Shown here piece by piece: positions 10,191-19,917 of a stretch of 64,000 nt of DNA; within the stretch, counting starts at the first letter, position 1, and every line of letters starts with the position of its first letter. Both the position numbers and the translations under genes were made by a program. The DNA is from Blautia sp. (lineage in GTDB: Bacteria; Bacillota; Clostridia; Lachnospirales; Lachnospiraceae): positions 1-64,000 of the forward strand of contig JAETNR010000014.1 of NCBI GenBank assembly GCA_021772055.1. The letters are read 5' to 3'. Under the pieces are notes generated by a model, which saw nothing but the letters and a program-made list of their open reading frames with translations, was not told the DNA's origin and did not search any database.

Positions 10191-12325
10191 TCTTCTGACG
10201 CCTCCCTTTTGTCGTATCCAATCAGCCTGTACACCCGGTGAATCTCAAGAGGCGCAAGTTCCATACTATAGATTCCGTTATCGTCTCTGGTAAACGGGAT
10301 TTCTTTTTCCTCCGGGAAAACCTGGAATACTTTCTTCAGCAAAATTTCTTTTTCATCGATCTGAAGGATGCCGCCCGGAATAATCGGCGTGTCACCCCCG
10401 GTCAGTCTGGCAGAGGCGGACAGCTCATGCAGGATCCATTCCCTTTCCGCCCTGTTCTCACCCGGCAGGTTTCTCTCATAAAGAGTATATTCGATCATAT
10501 TTGGATACCGGGTCTCTATACAAACACCCGGCCTGAAAAGATGCTTCATCAGAGTGGAAAAAAATTCTTTTGTCCAGATAAAGTTTTCATTCATCAAAGA
10601 AAAGAAGTCAAAACAAAAGCTCAGTACCCGTCCTTCTCCAACAGCATGCTCTGTAATCGCCGGATATCCGGTTTCTTCTCCGGGCAGCGGGCTTCCCCAA
10701 TTGACCCATTCGGTATCGGACAGTTTCACGGCAGGATCCACAAAGCTGGCGTGAATCTGCATATTGGCCGGATCGGAGGTACAACAATTAAGCAGGGTTC
10801 CCTTCACAGGAGGTTCTGTCTTTGGAAGTTCTTCCCAGATTCCGGTAGTTTCCTGCTTAATATAGGCACTCCAGGGATTGCCCACATAATCCTCGTTCCT
10901 TCTTTCCAGTTTAAGCCCCATCAGATCTTCCAGCAGAAATTGTTCTCGCTCTCTTCCGTCAGCATCGGATAACCCGCTCTCACCTGAAATCAGCAAAACA
11001 CCGCCCTCCCGGATATACTGCAAAAGCTCTGCAGCCATTTCATCACTTAGGTAAGCTACGGAAGGGATAATAATTGCCTTAAATTCTTTCATCTTTTTGA
11101 GATTCAGTTCCAGCTCCGGTACCAGACACCAGGAAATTTTAGAATAATCGCACAGCTTCATTGCGCCAAGCAACGCTTCCCTGTGCTTTCCGCTGATCTT
11201 TGTACGGGAAACACTGCGGATGGGAATCGGTTTTGTCACTTTCAATGTATCGGAAATATCACTCTGGAGAATGCAGATGTCCGCATGTACTCTCCGGTTG
11301 CCCAGATATGGCTGGATTTTCTCAATTTCCTCATATGCTTTGCCAATTCTGCGTGCTTCTTCAAATTCAAGGCTCCCGTCTCTGCGCATAGATTCGCTGT
11401 ACATAAATACATGGCAATCCTGCGCTGCAATCTCAGCAGCAGCCAGACGATAAATGCTGCATGGCTGATAATTATAGATTTGAGATACAGTCCCAGGCCC
11501 CAGCTGCGGATGGCGCCCGCCGGAGGTATCTCTTGCATAAGCGCCGGAAAGCCAGTTTCCTGCCCAGGGTTCTGTGTACATATAATCCAGCTTGTCTCTT
11601 GTGCTCTTTCTGTAATGGGAGGAGAAATTCACCGTAATCGCCAGTGAGGGATCGATTGCTTTCAGTTCTGCCTTCACTTCATCCAGAAGCTCTTCCGAAT
11701 CATCGTCCAGAAACGCGGCCAGATCCTTGTTGTGGCGGATCATGTCTTCATCCTTTTCCGGTATCTCCATACCAAACCGTTCTCTGTAGCGTTTCTTACA
11801 GTTATCGCAGTAGCACAGCGATTTTCCGAAGATATCAATGAACAGAGAGTCCGGATGATATTCCCGCACCACTTCTTTGAGCTGTTCCAGTGCATATGTC
11901 CGGTAGTCACCGGACATACAGGGCATTCCCCATTTGGCATTGCTGGAGTTGTCCGGCATGCCGCAAACCATTTTCTTCCCGTCTTTTGTCAGAGAAGACC
12001 ATTCCGGGTGCACCTTGGGAATATAATTGTCATATTCAAAGCAATAATATGCTGTAAATTCAATGTTAAGTTTTTTTAGTACGGGGATTATCTCACGAAG
12101 CCAGTCCCTTTCTCCCAAAGCCGGATGTTTTTTCCCGACTTTTGTATTGTAATAGGAATTGCCCCAGTGATCTTTTGTATAAACCATGACATGATCCACG
12201 TTTGCTTCTATCAGAAAGCGTTCACATTCCTCCGCACTCAGCTTATCAAAATTTACGATCGGTGGATCAGGTGAATGGTGGTCACACAGATAGCCTCTAT
12301 ATGTATATTTGTATTTATCAGACAT
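10187..12325 (-). CDS. Glycoside-hydrolase-like protein (GHL6 / GH42-type)
   Basis: A 712-residue cytoplasmic protein with no signal peptide. Residues ~20-330 look like a TIM-barrel glycosidase of the hypothetical GHL6 group (HVMVYTKDHWGNSYYNT, YHPDSLFIDIFG, CYCDNCKKRY). Residues ~370-600 resemble the class-I-glutaminase-like trimerisation domain of GH42 enzymes (FKAIIIPSVAYLSDEMAAEL, YIREGGVLLISGESG). The reaction and sugar are unknown. It lies between the importer's binding protein and pepT. I chose the ATG at 12325, with GTGAG 7 bases upstream; a GTG at 12337 is also possible. Acting on sugars attached to imported peptides is an inference from the neighbourhood. Confidence 0.75.
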   Translation of the reverse strand: MSDKYKYTYRGYLCDHHSPDPPIVNFDKLSAEECERFLIEANVDHVMVYTKDHWGNSYYNTKVGKKHPALGERDWLREIIPVLKKLNIEFTAYYCFEYDNYIPKVHPEWSSLTKDGKKMVCGMPDNSSNAKWGMPCMSGDYRTYALEQLKEVVREYHPDSLFIDIFGKSLCYCDNCKKRYRERFGMEIPEKDEDMIRHNKDLAAFLDDDSEELLDEVKAELKAIDPSLAITVNFSSHYRKSTRDKLDYMYTEPWAGNWLSGAYARDTSGGRHPQLGPGTVSQIYNYQPCSIYRLAAAEIAAQDCHVFMYSESMRRDGSLEFEEARRIGKAYEEIEKIQPYLGNRRVHADICILQSDISDTLKVTKPIPIRSVSRTKISGKHREALLGAMKLCDYSKISWCLVPELELNLKKMKEFKAIIIPSVAYLSDEMAAELLQYIREGGVLLISGESGLSDADGREREQFLLEDLMGLKLERRNEDYVGNPWSAYIKQETTGIWEELPKTEPPVKGTLLNCCTSDPANMQIHASFVDPAVKLSDTEWVNWGSPLPGEETGYPAITEHAVGEGRVLSFCFDFFSLMNENFIWTKEFFSTLMKHLFRPGVCIETRYPNMIEYTLYERNLPGENRAEREWILHELSASARLTGGDTPIIPGGILQIDEKEILLKKVFQVFPEEKEIPFTRDDNGIYSMELAPLEIHRVYRLIGYDKREASEE

Positions 12326-12370
12326 AATAGATCTCACTTTAACATCATACTTATTATTCAGTTTGTGTTC

Positions 12371-12395
12371 CGGGGACTTTACAGCAAAGTCCCCG
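12371..12395 (-). promoter_or_regulatory. Intercistronic GC-rich hairpin after the binding-protein gene
   Basis: CGGGGACTTT and AAAGTCCCCG pair over a 5-base loop. No T-run follows on the minus strand, so it is more likely an mRNA 3'-end stabiliser or partial attenuator than a full terminator. This would favour the upstream binding protein over the two enzymes behind it. Confidence 0.6.
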
Positions 12396-12406
12396 GGAAA
12401 TTGTAA

Positions 12407-14086
12407 CTATCTGGATGCATAGCTGAAGATGGTATATCCTTCAATTGCAGGATAATATACTCCTTTGAGTGTATCATCCATGCAGTACGTATAGCTTCCG
12501 TCAAACAACGGGCAGACAGAAAATCCTTCATCCGTAAACATTAACTGCTCGATCTGTTTGAGAATCTCATCTCTTTCTGTACCTGTTTCCATCGCCTGAG
12601 CCTGTGCCACCAGTTCATCATATTTCTCATTGCTCCATCCGGAGTATTCGAAGGTTCCGTTGGTTCCGTAAAGATTGAAATATCCAATGGCATCATTGAA
12701 GCTCAGTCCATATCCAAGGCGGGCAATATAGAAGCCGCCCTGAGAAATCGTCTGGGTGTATCCTGCAGAATCGATATTATTTAATGTCACATTAATGCCA
12801 AGTACGTTGGAAAGGTCTGCCTGAACTGCCTCTGCGATTGCTTTGTTGGTATCACTGGTATTATACTGATAATCCATGGTCGTATCCGAATTCCAGCCCT
12901 CGTCTACTGCTTCCTGATACAGCTGCTGTGCCAGTTCGCATCTTCCTACATAATCAGAAAGATCGTAATCCGGATACTGCTCAGAAAGCCAGCTGTACAT
13001 TACCTCACCTACTGCATCTGGCCATGACTCACCCTCGCTGGTGGTAATGGCAACAGGAATCAGAGAAATCGCAGCTGTAGAGCCATCCTGTGTAACATTC
13101 TCTACAAGGTTGTCTCTGTCAATTGCAAGAAGGATTGCGGCACGCAGTTTCCAGCTTGGCATAGACTCTACATTCAAATAGAGATAGGTGCAGTTACATC
13201 TTGGATTAATGAACAGATCACCGGAAGCCTCAAGTGCTTCGATCTGGTCAGCCGGAATCCCGCTGATAAAATCATAATCTCCGGACTGATATGCCGCAAG
13301 GTTGGAAGTCTGACTGTCAGAAAGATGGAAGATGATCTTATCCGGTCCTAAATTTTCATAGTCATAATATTTTTCATTTTTAGCCAGGGTGATATAGCTG
13401 TCATGTACCCATTCGGTCATCACATACGCACCGTTAGAGCAGTAAGTTCCTGCCTCCGTCCAGGTACTGTTTCCCTCTACCACATCTTCGCGAAGGGGCA
13501 AAAGCTGTGGAGTACAGGTTAATTCCAGGAAATAAGAGCAGTTGTTTTCCAACGTAACCACCAGTGTTTTATCGTCGGTCGCTTCTACTCCCAGTTCACT
13601 GGGGTCCATTTCTCCTGCATTGATGGCAGCTGCATTCTTAACGATCGCATTCAGCATGGATCCATTGCTTGCTGCCGTATTGGGATCAACCAGTCTTCTC
13701 CAGGAATATACAAACTGATCTGCTGTAACTGCCGTCCCGTCATTCCAAACAATACCATCCCTGAGATGGAAGGTATAGGTCATGGTTTCCTCATCGTATT
13801 CATAAGATTCTGCCTGACCTGGAACAATTTCCGCACCCATTTCTTCCGGATTTGTTCCAACAGCGTCGGATGTGGCTGCAAATTTCATCAGACCCTCTTC
13901 CATATGAACAATAATCTCGTACTGGTCTGCGCCAGTAGTCAAAGTCGGATCCATAGAATGAGGTTCTGAGTAGCCGGTAGCTGCATCAATGACAAATTCT
14001 TCCTCTTCTGCCATAACGCTTACCCCGCCTGCTGACAAAGACACGCACATCAAGGCTGCCAGTGTTGCTAATGTTCTTTTCTTCAT
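12407..14086 (-). CDS. Oligopeptide-type ABC substrate-binding protein
   Basis: A 559-residue family 5 extracellular solute-binding protein (OppA/DppA type). The N-terminus is a signal peptide (MKKRTLATLAALMCVSLSAG, cleavage probably near VMA/EEE). A classical lipobox cysteine is not evident, unlike most Gram-positive binding proteins. Family signatures include EPHSMDPTLTTGADQ near the N-terminus, the YTFHLRDGIVWNDGTAVTA block, and a C-terminal ligand-binding half with YQYNTSDTNKAIAEAVQADL. It delivers peptides, or for some family members oligosaccharides, to the adjacent permease. It is the first gene after oppB-C-D-F and is separated from the next gene by a hairpin. Confidence 0.92.
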   Translation of the reverse strand: MKKRTLATLAALMCVSLSAGGVSVMAEEEEFVIDAATGYSEPHSMDPTLTTGADQYEIIVHMEEGLMKFAATSDAVGTNPEEMGAEIVPGQAESYEYDEETMTYTFHLRDGIVWNDGTAVTADQFVYSWRRLVDPNTAASNGSMLNAIVKNAAAINAGEMDPSELGVEATDDKTLVVTLENNCSYFLELTCTPQLLPLREDVVEGNSTWTEAGTYCSNGAYVMTEWVHDSYITLAKNEKYYDYENLGPDKIIFHLSDSQTSNLAAYQSGDYDFISGIPADQIEALEASGDLFINPRCNCTYLYLNVESMPSWKLRAAILLAIDRDNLVENVTQDGSTAAISLIPVAITTSEGESWPDAVGEVMYSWLSEQYPDYDLSDYVGRCELAQQLYQEAVDEGWNSDTTMDYQYNTSDTNKAIAEAVQADLSNVLGINVTLNNIDSAGYTQTISQGGFYIARLGYGLSFNDAIGYFNLYGTNGTFEYSGWSNEKYDELVAQAQAMETGTERDEILKQIEQLMFTDEGFSVCPLFDGSYTYCMDDTLKGVYYPAIEGYTIFSYASR

Positions 14087-14137
14087 AATGTCCTCCTTAT
14101 ATATAAATATTTTTTTTGATGCCGGATTTTCTATTTC

Positions 14138-15163
14138 TCAATACTCTATTTCTTCTTTATTAAAAAGATGGCAGGCTGCATAATGTCCTTCTTCGATCTC
14201 CCGCAGCGCCGGCATTTCTTTTTTACAAATGTCACTGGCATAGGGACATCGGGTGTGAAAGCGGCAGCCGGACGGCGGGTTAATGGGGCTTGGAATCTCT
14301 CCGGTCATGGCCATTCCCTTTCTTGCACGGGTCAGATCCGGATCCGGAATTGGAACCGCTGCCAGAAGTGACTGCGTATAGGGATGTTTTGGATTGGAAC
14401 ACAGTTCATAGCTCTTGGCCAGCTCCACCATACTTCCCAGGTACATCACCCCAATCCGGTTGGATATATGGCGGACCACAGAAATGTCATGGGCAATAAA
14501 CAGATACGTCAGGCCCAGTTTTTTCTGCAGATCCTCCATCATATTGATCACCTGTGCCTGAATGGACACATCCAGCGCAGAAATGGGCTCATCGCAGACA
14601 ATGAATTCCGGATCTACTGCCAGGGCTCTTGCGATGCCCACTCTTTGCTGCTGTCCACCAGAAAACTCATGAGGAAAGCGGTTTGCATGCTCCGTATTCA
14701 GTCCAACCATATCCAGCAGTTCTTTCACCCGCTGTTCCCGTTCCTCCTTAGTTTTTGTCTTATGGTGAATATCCAGCGCTTCTCCTATAATTTCCCCTAC
14801 AGTCATACGGGGATCCAGGGAAGCTGAAGGGTCCTGAAAGATCAGCTGCATTTTTTCCCGGTAAGGCTTCATGGAAACTGCAGAACCGGATCCGCTGTCA
14901 TAAATTACTTCACCATCGTAGGTAATTTTTCCGGATGTTGGTTCATGAAGCCGGATCACCGCACGCCCCAGCGTTGTCTTTCCGCATCCGGATTCTCCTA
15001 CCAGCCCCAGAGTCTCCCCTTTAAAAATGTCAAAAGAAACATCCTCCACAGCATGGACTGCCTTCTTTGGCTTTAAAAAGCCGCTTCTGATTGGAAAATA
15101 CTTTACCAGATGCTCTACCTTTACAAGCACCTGACGATCTTCTTTTTTCTTCTGTTCAGACAT
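14138..15163 (-). CDS. oppF: Oligopeptide-type ABC ATPase (OppF-like)
   Basis: A 341-residue ATPase with Walker A GESGCGKT, signature FSGGQQQR and Walker [13 protein letters not shown], followed by the C-terminal oligopeptide-ATPase motif with clustered cysteines ([18 protein letters not shown]). It drives import at the inner face of the membrane as the partner of the preceding OppD-like ATPase, whose stop it overlaps by 8 bases. The start MSEQKKK was kept because it gives the short charged lead typical of OppF. Confidence 0.93.
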   Translation of the reverse strand: MSEQKKKEDRQVLVKVEHLVKYFPIRSGFLKPKKAVHAVEDVSFDIFKGETLGLVGESGCGKTTLGRAVIRLHEPTSGKITYDGEVIYDSGSGSAVSMKPYREKMQLIFQDPSASLDPRMTVGEIIGEALDIHHKTKTKEEREQRVKELLDMVGLNTEHANRFPHEFSGGQQQRVGIARALAVDPEFIVCDEPISALDVSIQAQVINMMEDLQKKLGLTYLFIAHDISVVRHISNRIGVMYLGSMVELAKSYELCSNPKHPYTQSLLAAVPIPDPDLTRARKGMAMTGEIPSPINPPSGCRFHTRCPYASDICKKEMPALREIEEGHYAACHLFNKEEIEY

Positions 15164-16184
15164 GTTTTTCTGCCTCCTTCTTCATCTCAAGCACATGAAG
15201 CCAGCAGGCGGATACATGATCCCCTTCTCCCACCTTCACATAGGGAGGCTGATGCTCCTGGCAGATTACCATACATTTGCTGCAGCGGGGAGCAAAACAG
15301 CATCCTTTTGGCGGGTTCAAAAGATCAACCGGAGTTCCCTCAATGGGTTTCAGCCGTTCATGACTGATGCGGTCAATTCTCGGCATAGATGCCATCAGGC
15401 CTTCTGTGTAGGGATGCTTCATATTATAAAAAATCTCCCGGATAGACCCCTGCTCTACAATATTTCCCGCATACATGACAGATACGGAATCACAGATTTC
15501 CGCTACTACACCCAGATTATGGGTAATAAAAATAATTGCTGTATGATGCTTTTTCTGAAGCTTTTTCATGAGCTGTAAAATCTGTTCCTGTGTGGTCACA
15601 TCCAATGCGGTTGTCGGTTCATCCGCGATCAGAAGCTTCGGATTACAGATCAGGCCCATAGCGATCATCACCCTCTGGCGCATTCCGCCGGACAGCTCAT
15701 GGGGATACTGCGTAATCCTTTTTTCCGCATTATTAATGCCCACCTCGGTTAAAATATCAATGGCTCTTTTCGTTGCCTCTTCTTTGGTTACGCTTTTATC
15801 ATGTCTGGTCACCACCTCAGTCAGCTGGTTTCCGATGGTATAAACCGGATTCAGACATGTCATTGGATTCTGAAAGATAATGCTGATCTCGTTTCCCTGA
15901 AGATCTGACATCTCCTCCCTGGAAAGATGGAGAAGATCTTTTCCTTCAAACTCAACGTTTCCTCCGCAGACCTTTCCTGACCCTCCCAGAAGTCCCATAA
16001 TTGTATAAGCCTCAACACTCTTTCCAGAGCCGGATTCTCCCACGATTCCCATGATTTCATTTTCGTGAAGTGTATAGGAAATCCCGTTTACAGCCTTTAC
16101 CTCTCCCGCAGGCGTAAAGAAAGAGACCTTCAGGTCCTCCACCTTCAAAAGAGGCTTTTCTTGTTTTTTTACTGTTTCCGCCAT
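15156..16184 (-). CDS. oppD: Oligopeptide-type ABC ATPase (OppD-like)
   Basis: A 342-residue ATPase with Walker A GESGSGKS, signature LSGGMRQR and Walker B LLIADEPTTALD. The C-terminal cysteine-rich tail (GCCFAPRCSKCMVICQEH) is typical of Opp/Dpp ATPases. It pairs with the downstream OppF-like subunit, sharing 8 overlapping bases, and follows the OppC permease by 9 bases. It is a complete protein of normal length. Confidence 0.93.
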   Translation of the reverse strand: MAETVKKQEKPLLKVEDLKVSFFTPAGEVKAVNGISYTLHENEIMGIVGESGSGKSVEAYTIMGLLGGSGKVCGGNVEFEGKDLLHLSREEMSDLQGNEISIIFQNPMTCLNPVYTIGNQLTEVVTRHDKSVTKEEATKRAIDILTEVGINNAEKRITQYPHELSGGMRQRVMIAMGLICNPKLLIADEPTTALDVTTQEQILQLMKKLQKKHHTAIIFITHNLGVVAEICDSVSVMYAGNIVEQGSIREIFYNMKHPYTEGLMASMPRIDRISHERLKPIEGTPVDLLNPPKGCCFAPRCSKCMVICQEHQPPYVKVGEGDHVSACWLHVLEMKKEAEKHV

Positions 16185-16193
16185 AATTCCCTC

Positions 16194-17552
16194 CTATTTC
16201 AGTCTCGGATCCAGCGCATCCCGCAGGCCGTCGCCGATCAGGTTCAGAGACAATACCAATACGCTGAGGATCAACGCCGGGCAGATCAAACGATAAGGAT
16301 ATACCGATAATGTTGCAAGCGCCTCTGAACACATAGACCCCAGACTTGCCATAGGCGCCGCTACACCGATTCCCAGATAAGAAAGGAATGATTCGGTAAA
16401 GATTGCCGACGGAATCTGCAGGCAGGTGGCGATCACCAGCTGCCCCACGCAGTTCGGCAGCAAATGCCGCAGGATAATACGCCTGTTCTCTGCACCAAGG
16501 ACTGCTTCTGCTGTAATAAATTCCATACCTTTCAGCTGCAGCACCTGTCCGCGTACAAGTCTTGCCATGCTGACCCAATACAACAGCGCAAATACGATAA
16601 ACATGCTGACAATCCCTACACCCAAATCGCTCATTGCTTTTGCAAATGAAGTATGAGAAGAGTCAAACCATGCCTGCAGGGGCGCACTTAAGACAACCTG
16701 CAGAAGAAGTACCATAAGGGTTGTAGGAATGGAAATGATCATGTCGATCAGGCGCATGATTACAAAATCCACCTTTCCCCCAAGCAGCCCGGCAACGGAA
16801 CCTATGGCAGCACCGATCACCAATACAATGACAGCAGCAGCAATCCCGATGATCAGAGAAACGCGTGTGCCATACATACATCTGGACATAATGTCACGGC
16901 CTGCGGAATCCGTTCCCAAAACATGAGGAACCACTTTTGTGATCAAAGAAACCTTCTTCGCCCCCTCCATAGCCTCCATGGTATAAGCAAGGGGCAAAAC
17001 CTCTGAAAATGTCCCGTCTTCCAGGATATTCTTTGCACTGGCCATAAATAATTTTTCCTCTGTATCCTTGTCATAGAGAATATAGCTGTTGGACAGAGAC
17101 TTTTCTCTGGTAAAATAATATTTCTTTCCTCCGGCTTTTATATAGTAGTTTCCCTTGCTCAGTGATTTCATGGAGCCTTCCATCATGTTGGTGCAGAAAA
17201 TTGCATCGTAATTTTCCAGCACACGCATTTCTTCCTGCTCCACTTCGGAATACGCCATCGGCCCCAGCTTGGAGCTGTTGCGGTATTGGCTCTCATAACT
17301 ATAGGGAATCGCCAAGGGTCCCAGAAAAGCAAAAATCAAAATCACAATAAATACCACAGAAGCGGCCATTGCCACCTTATTTGCCTTAAATCTCCTCCAG
17401 GCATCCTGCCAGTAGGAAACACTCTTTCTTTCTTCTGCCGTACTGTTCTTTTTTTCCGCAGATACCGGCTCAAACAGCTCATCCGGCAGGGTCAGCCCTT
17501 CCAGATCTTTCGGATTGTTAATCCGAAGATTTTTCCAATTCATCTCATTCAT
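16194..17552 (-). CDS. oppC: Oligopeptide-type permease (OppC-like) with large loop insert
   Basis: A 452-residue permease, about 150 longer than typical OppC. After a cytoplasmic lead of ~50 residues comes a first membrane segment (VAMAASVVFIVILIFAFLG). An extracytoplasmic stretch of about 110-130 residues (charged, with YYIKAGGKKYYF and EKLFMASAKN) then precedes the conserved HVLGTDSAGRDIMSR motif and five further membrane segments with the EAA loop. The motif and the C-terminal half are canonical. The loop may contact the binding protein or ligand; this is inference. It is encoded directly after oppB. Confidence 0.92.
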   Translation of the reverse strand: MNEMNWKNLRINNPKDLEGLTLPDELFEPVSAEKKNSTAEERKSVSYWQDAWRRFKANKVAMAASVVFIVILIFAFLGPLAIPYSYESQYRNSSKLGPMAYSEVEQEEMRVLENYDAIFCTNMMEGSMKSLSKGNYYIKAGGKKYYFTREKSLSNSYILYDKDTEEKLFMASAKNILEDGTFSEVLPLAYTMEAMEGAKKVSLITKVVPHVLGTDSAGRDIMSRCMYGTRVSLIIGIAAAVIVLVIGAAIGSVAGLLGGKVDFVIMRLIDMIISIPTTLMVLLLQVVLSAPLQAWFDSSHTSFAKAMSDLGVGIVSMFIVFALLYWVSMARLVRGQVLQLKGMEFITAEAVLGAENRRIILRHLLPNCVGQLVIATCLQIPSAIFTESFLSYLGIGVAAPMASLGSMCSEALATLSVYPYRLICPALILSVLVLSLNLIGDGLRDALDPRLK

Positions 17553-17572
17553 ATTTGTCTACCTTCTGCCTT

Positions 17573-18514
17573 TTAGTGATCGCTTCCACTCAGGGAAATT
17601 CTCGGGTCAATTATTTTGTATACAATATCCACAACCAGATTCATGCCAATGATCAGTGTGGAAAGAATGATGGTGGTTGCCATAATAATCGGATAATCCC
17701 TATCAATAATGCTGGAGACAAAATATCGTCCCAGGCCGGGCACTCCAAATGTAGTTTCCACAACGAAAGCTCCGCATAAAAGACCTGCTGTCAGCGGTCC
17801 AAGGTATGTAACAACCGGAATCAGCGCATTGCGAAGAGCATGCTTAAAGATCAGGCTGTGTGTTTTCAGTCCCTTTGCCCTGGCTGTGCGGATATAGTCC
17901 TGATTGATCGCATCAAGCATACTTGTCCTGGTAAGCTTTGCAACATAGCAGACATAGTAGAGACTTAATGATGCGGCAGGCATGATGATAGATTTCCAAT
18001 CACTGAAATCGCCGGATACCGCCGGCAGCACTCCCAATTCTACAGCGAAAAATGTCAGCAGCAAGGTAGCTACTACAAAATTAGGTACTGCAATGCCAAC
18101 GGTGCTGAATACATTCAGAAAGTTGTCAAGCCACTTTCCCCTGTGATATGCAGCAATACAGCCCAAAGGAATTCCGATTATGATTGTCAAAAGCAATGCC
18201 AGCACTCCCAGCTGTATGGAAAGAACAAATTTTCCCTGTCCAAAGATAATATCTTTCACAGGTGTGCCGCGCTGCATCTTTAGGGATTCTCCCATATCTC
18301 CATGGAGATAATTCACCAGATAATTCTTCAGCTGAACAGGCAGGGGCTTATCCAATCCATATTTTGCGTTGGCAATTTCCATCTGTTCCACAGTCGTATT
18401 TTCATCCAGAAACGGGTTCCCCGGAATGGCATTCATCGCCAGAAACGTGATGGACGCCACAAGCAGCAATGTCACAATTGATGCTGCAATTCGCTTCAGT
18501 ATGTAGGTAAACAA
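17573..18514 (-). CDS. oppB: Oligopeptide-type permease (OppB-like)
   Basis: A 313-residue inner-membrane permease with the OppB opening (FTYILKRIAASIVTLLLVA), six membrane segments and the conserved EAA loop (RTSMLDAINQDYIRTARAKG). The start is a TTG codon at 18514, seven bases after GAGAGGG; no ATG fits the family's N-terminus better. It is the first gene of the importer operon, 200 bases after the GntR regulator stop, with a long hairpin in between. Confidence 0.93.
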   Translation of the reverse strand: MFTYILKRIAASIVTLLLVASITFLAMNAIPGNPFLDENTTVEQMEIANAKYGLDKPLPVQLKNYLVNYLHGDMGESLKMQRGTPVKDIIFGQGKFVLSIQLGVLALLLTIIIGIPLGCIAAYHRGKWLDNFLNVFSTVGIAVPNFVVATLLLTFFAVELGVLPAVSGDFSDWKSIIMPAASLSLYYVCYVAKLTRTSMLDAINQDYIRTARAKGLKTHSLIFKHALRNALIPVVTYLGPLTAGLLCGAFVVETTFGVPGLGRYFVSSIIDRDYPIIMATTIILSTLIIGMNLVVDIVYKIIDPRISLSGSDH

Positions 18515-18547
18515 AGATTTTCCCTCTCTTTCTTAAATAATAAAAAT

Positions 18548-18657
18548 AGCCGCAGGTATTTTTCCACGAAAAGATGTATCCATAAATTGTGCATTTCGTC
18601 AATATGACCTGTACAATCTATATCAACACACTCCTGCGTGGTTAAATACCTGCGGCT
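18548..18657 (-). promoter_or_regulatory. Long-range inverted repeat ahead of oppB
   Basis: AGCCGCAGGTATTT (18548-18561) pairs perfectly with AAATACCTGCGGCT (18644-18657), and the stem continues inward with CCACG/CGTGG after two mismatches, giving 19 of 21 pairs. About 68 bases lie in the loop. On the minus strand the second arm is followed by ATTTTTATT, so the structure could act as an attenuator or as the regulator gene's terminator. The loop holds ATTGTACA and TGCACAAT half-sites that could bind a GntR protein. Function is inferred. Confidence 0.5.
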
Positions 18658-18714
18658 TAAAATAGTATTGTTTTCTCCGTATCCCTTCCAGAATCAGTTT
18701 CTGACATCTTTCTC

Positions 18715-19812
18715 TTAAAAGGTACCGCGTTTGATCAGCTTATATCGGATGATCCTGCGCTGCTGAATTCCCGGCAAATCCCCTTCCATTCTCTGGATCA
18801 GCAGCTTTGCTGCCTCTGCTGCATACCTGCCCAAATTCTGTTCATATGAAGTAAGATTAATTGACGGCAAATTACATAGAGAATAATTCCCGTAACTAAT
18901 GACCTTAATCTGTTCCGGTATCTGTATTTTCAACACCTGGGCTGCTCCGAGGAGAGAAAAAGCAGAATCGTCATTTGCCGTAATGACTGCTTCCAAATCC
19001 GGATTACTTTTCAAATACTGCTCTGCAATATCCAGAATCCAACAATAATTGCTTCTGTCACTTTTTATGGCACTGTCACTGCAATGGAAGAAATGCCTCT
19101 CTTCCGGTTCTATACCGTTATCCTTCAGTGCCTGTCTGATTCCTGCTTCCCTTAGATCAGAGGTAGACATCCCAACTGCATATTGGGAAAAAAAGCCGAC
19201 TTTTTTGCATTGATTATTGATCAGACTCAGCGTTGCCCGATAAGCGCTTTCAAAATCCTCCCCTATTACAGAATCAAAGGGATTGTCTGCGGGCTCAATG
19301 TCCACCAGCACAACCGGAATATTCAGCTGCTTCAATTTATCCAAAACACTATATCTGTTAAAATAATAGTAAATAATACCTGCTACATTCTGCTTCTGTA
19401 TGTTGTCTATAAATTCCTGCTCCTGTTCTTCCTTCGCCGGTTCCATAACAGCATTGACCGTGTAAAGGTCATTATCTATATTTTCGTAAATTTCCGGGAG
19501 GTATGTCTGTGCCACATTGCTCATCAGCCGGGAGAAAAACGGGATAATTACAAAAATCTGTTTTTTATCAACATTTCCAATGACTTGTTTTGCATTTTCC
19601 TGCACGTAAGTGCCTGCTCCCTGTTTCCGATACAGTATATTGCATGCACAGAGATCGTCCAGTGCACGGCGAACTGTAATTCTGCTGGCCTGATAAATCC
19701 CGCAAAGCTCATATTCACTCTCTATCTTTTCATTCGGCTGATAACCGCCTCTTTTTATCTTGTCGGCAATACTCTGTTCAATCAACATGTACTTGGATTT
19801 TTTACTTGTCAT
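18715..19812 (-). CDS. GntR/AraR-type repressor with sugar-binding-like sensor domain
   Basis: A 365-residue regulator. Residues 1-75 are a GntR winged helix (IADKIKRGGYQPNEKIESEYEL, ASRITVRRALDDL). The remainder is a LacI/periplasmic-binding-like sensor (IFVIIPFFSRLMSNVAQ, VVLVDIEPADNPFDSVIGED, AVITANDDSAFSLLGAAQVL). This layout is that of AraR. The adjacent oligopeptide-type importer operon on the same strand is its likely target. A sugar-type sensor on what looks like a peptide importer hints that the true cargo may include sugar. It has its own promoter at 19918-19946. Confidence 0.9.
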   Translation of the reverse strand: MTSKKSKYMLIEQSIADKIKRGGYQPNEKIESEYELCGIYQASRITVRRALDDLCACNILYRKQGAGTYVQENAKQVIGNVDKKQIFVIIPFFSRLMSNVAQTYLPEIYENIDNDLYTVNAVMEPAKEEQEQEFIDNIQKQNVAGIIYYYFNRYSVLDKLKQLNIPVVLVDIEPADNPFDSVIGEDFESAYRATLSLINNQCKKVGFFSQYAVGMSTSDLREAGIRQALKDNGIEPEERHFFHCSDSAIKSDRSNYCWILDIAEQYLKSNPDLEAVITANDDSAFSLLGAAQVLKIQIPEQIKVISYGNYSLCNLPSINLTSYEQNLGRYAAEAAKLLIQRMEGDLPGIQQRRIIRYKLIKRGTF

Positions 19813-19917
19813 AACATATTTCCCTCTTTGGTTCCTTCTTTTCTTCTATTTTGTTGAATATTGGTATATCTTTCTTTGCACTTGTATTGCATAAGAGCAA
19901 CTTGTTATAACATCTTT

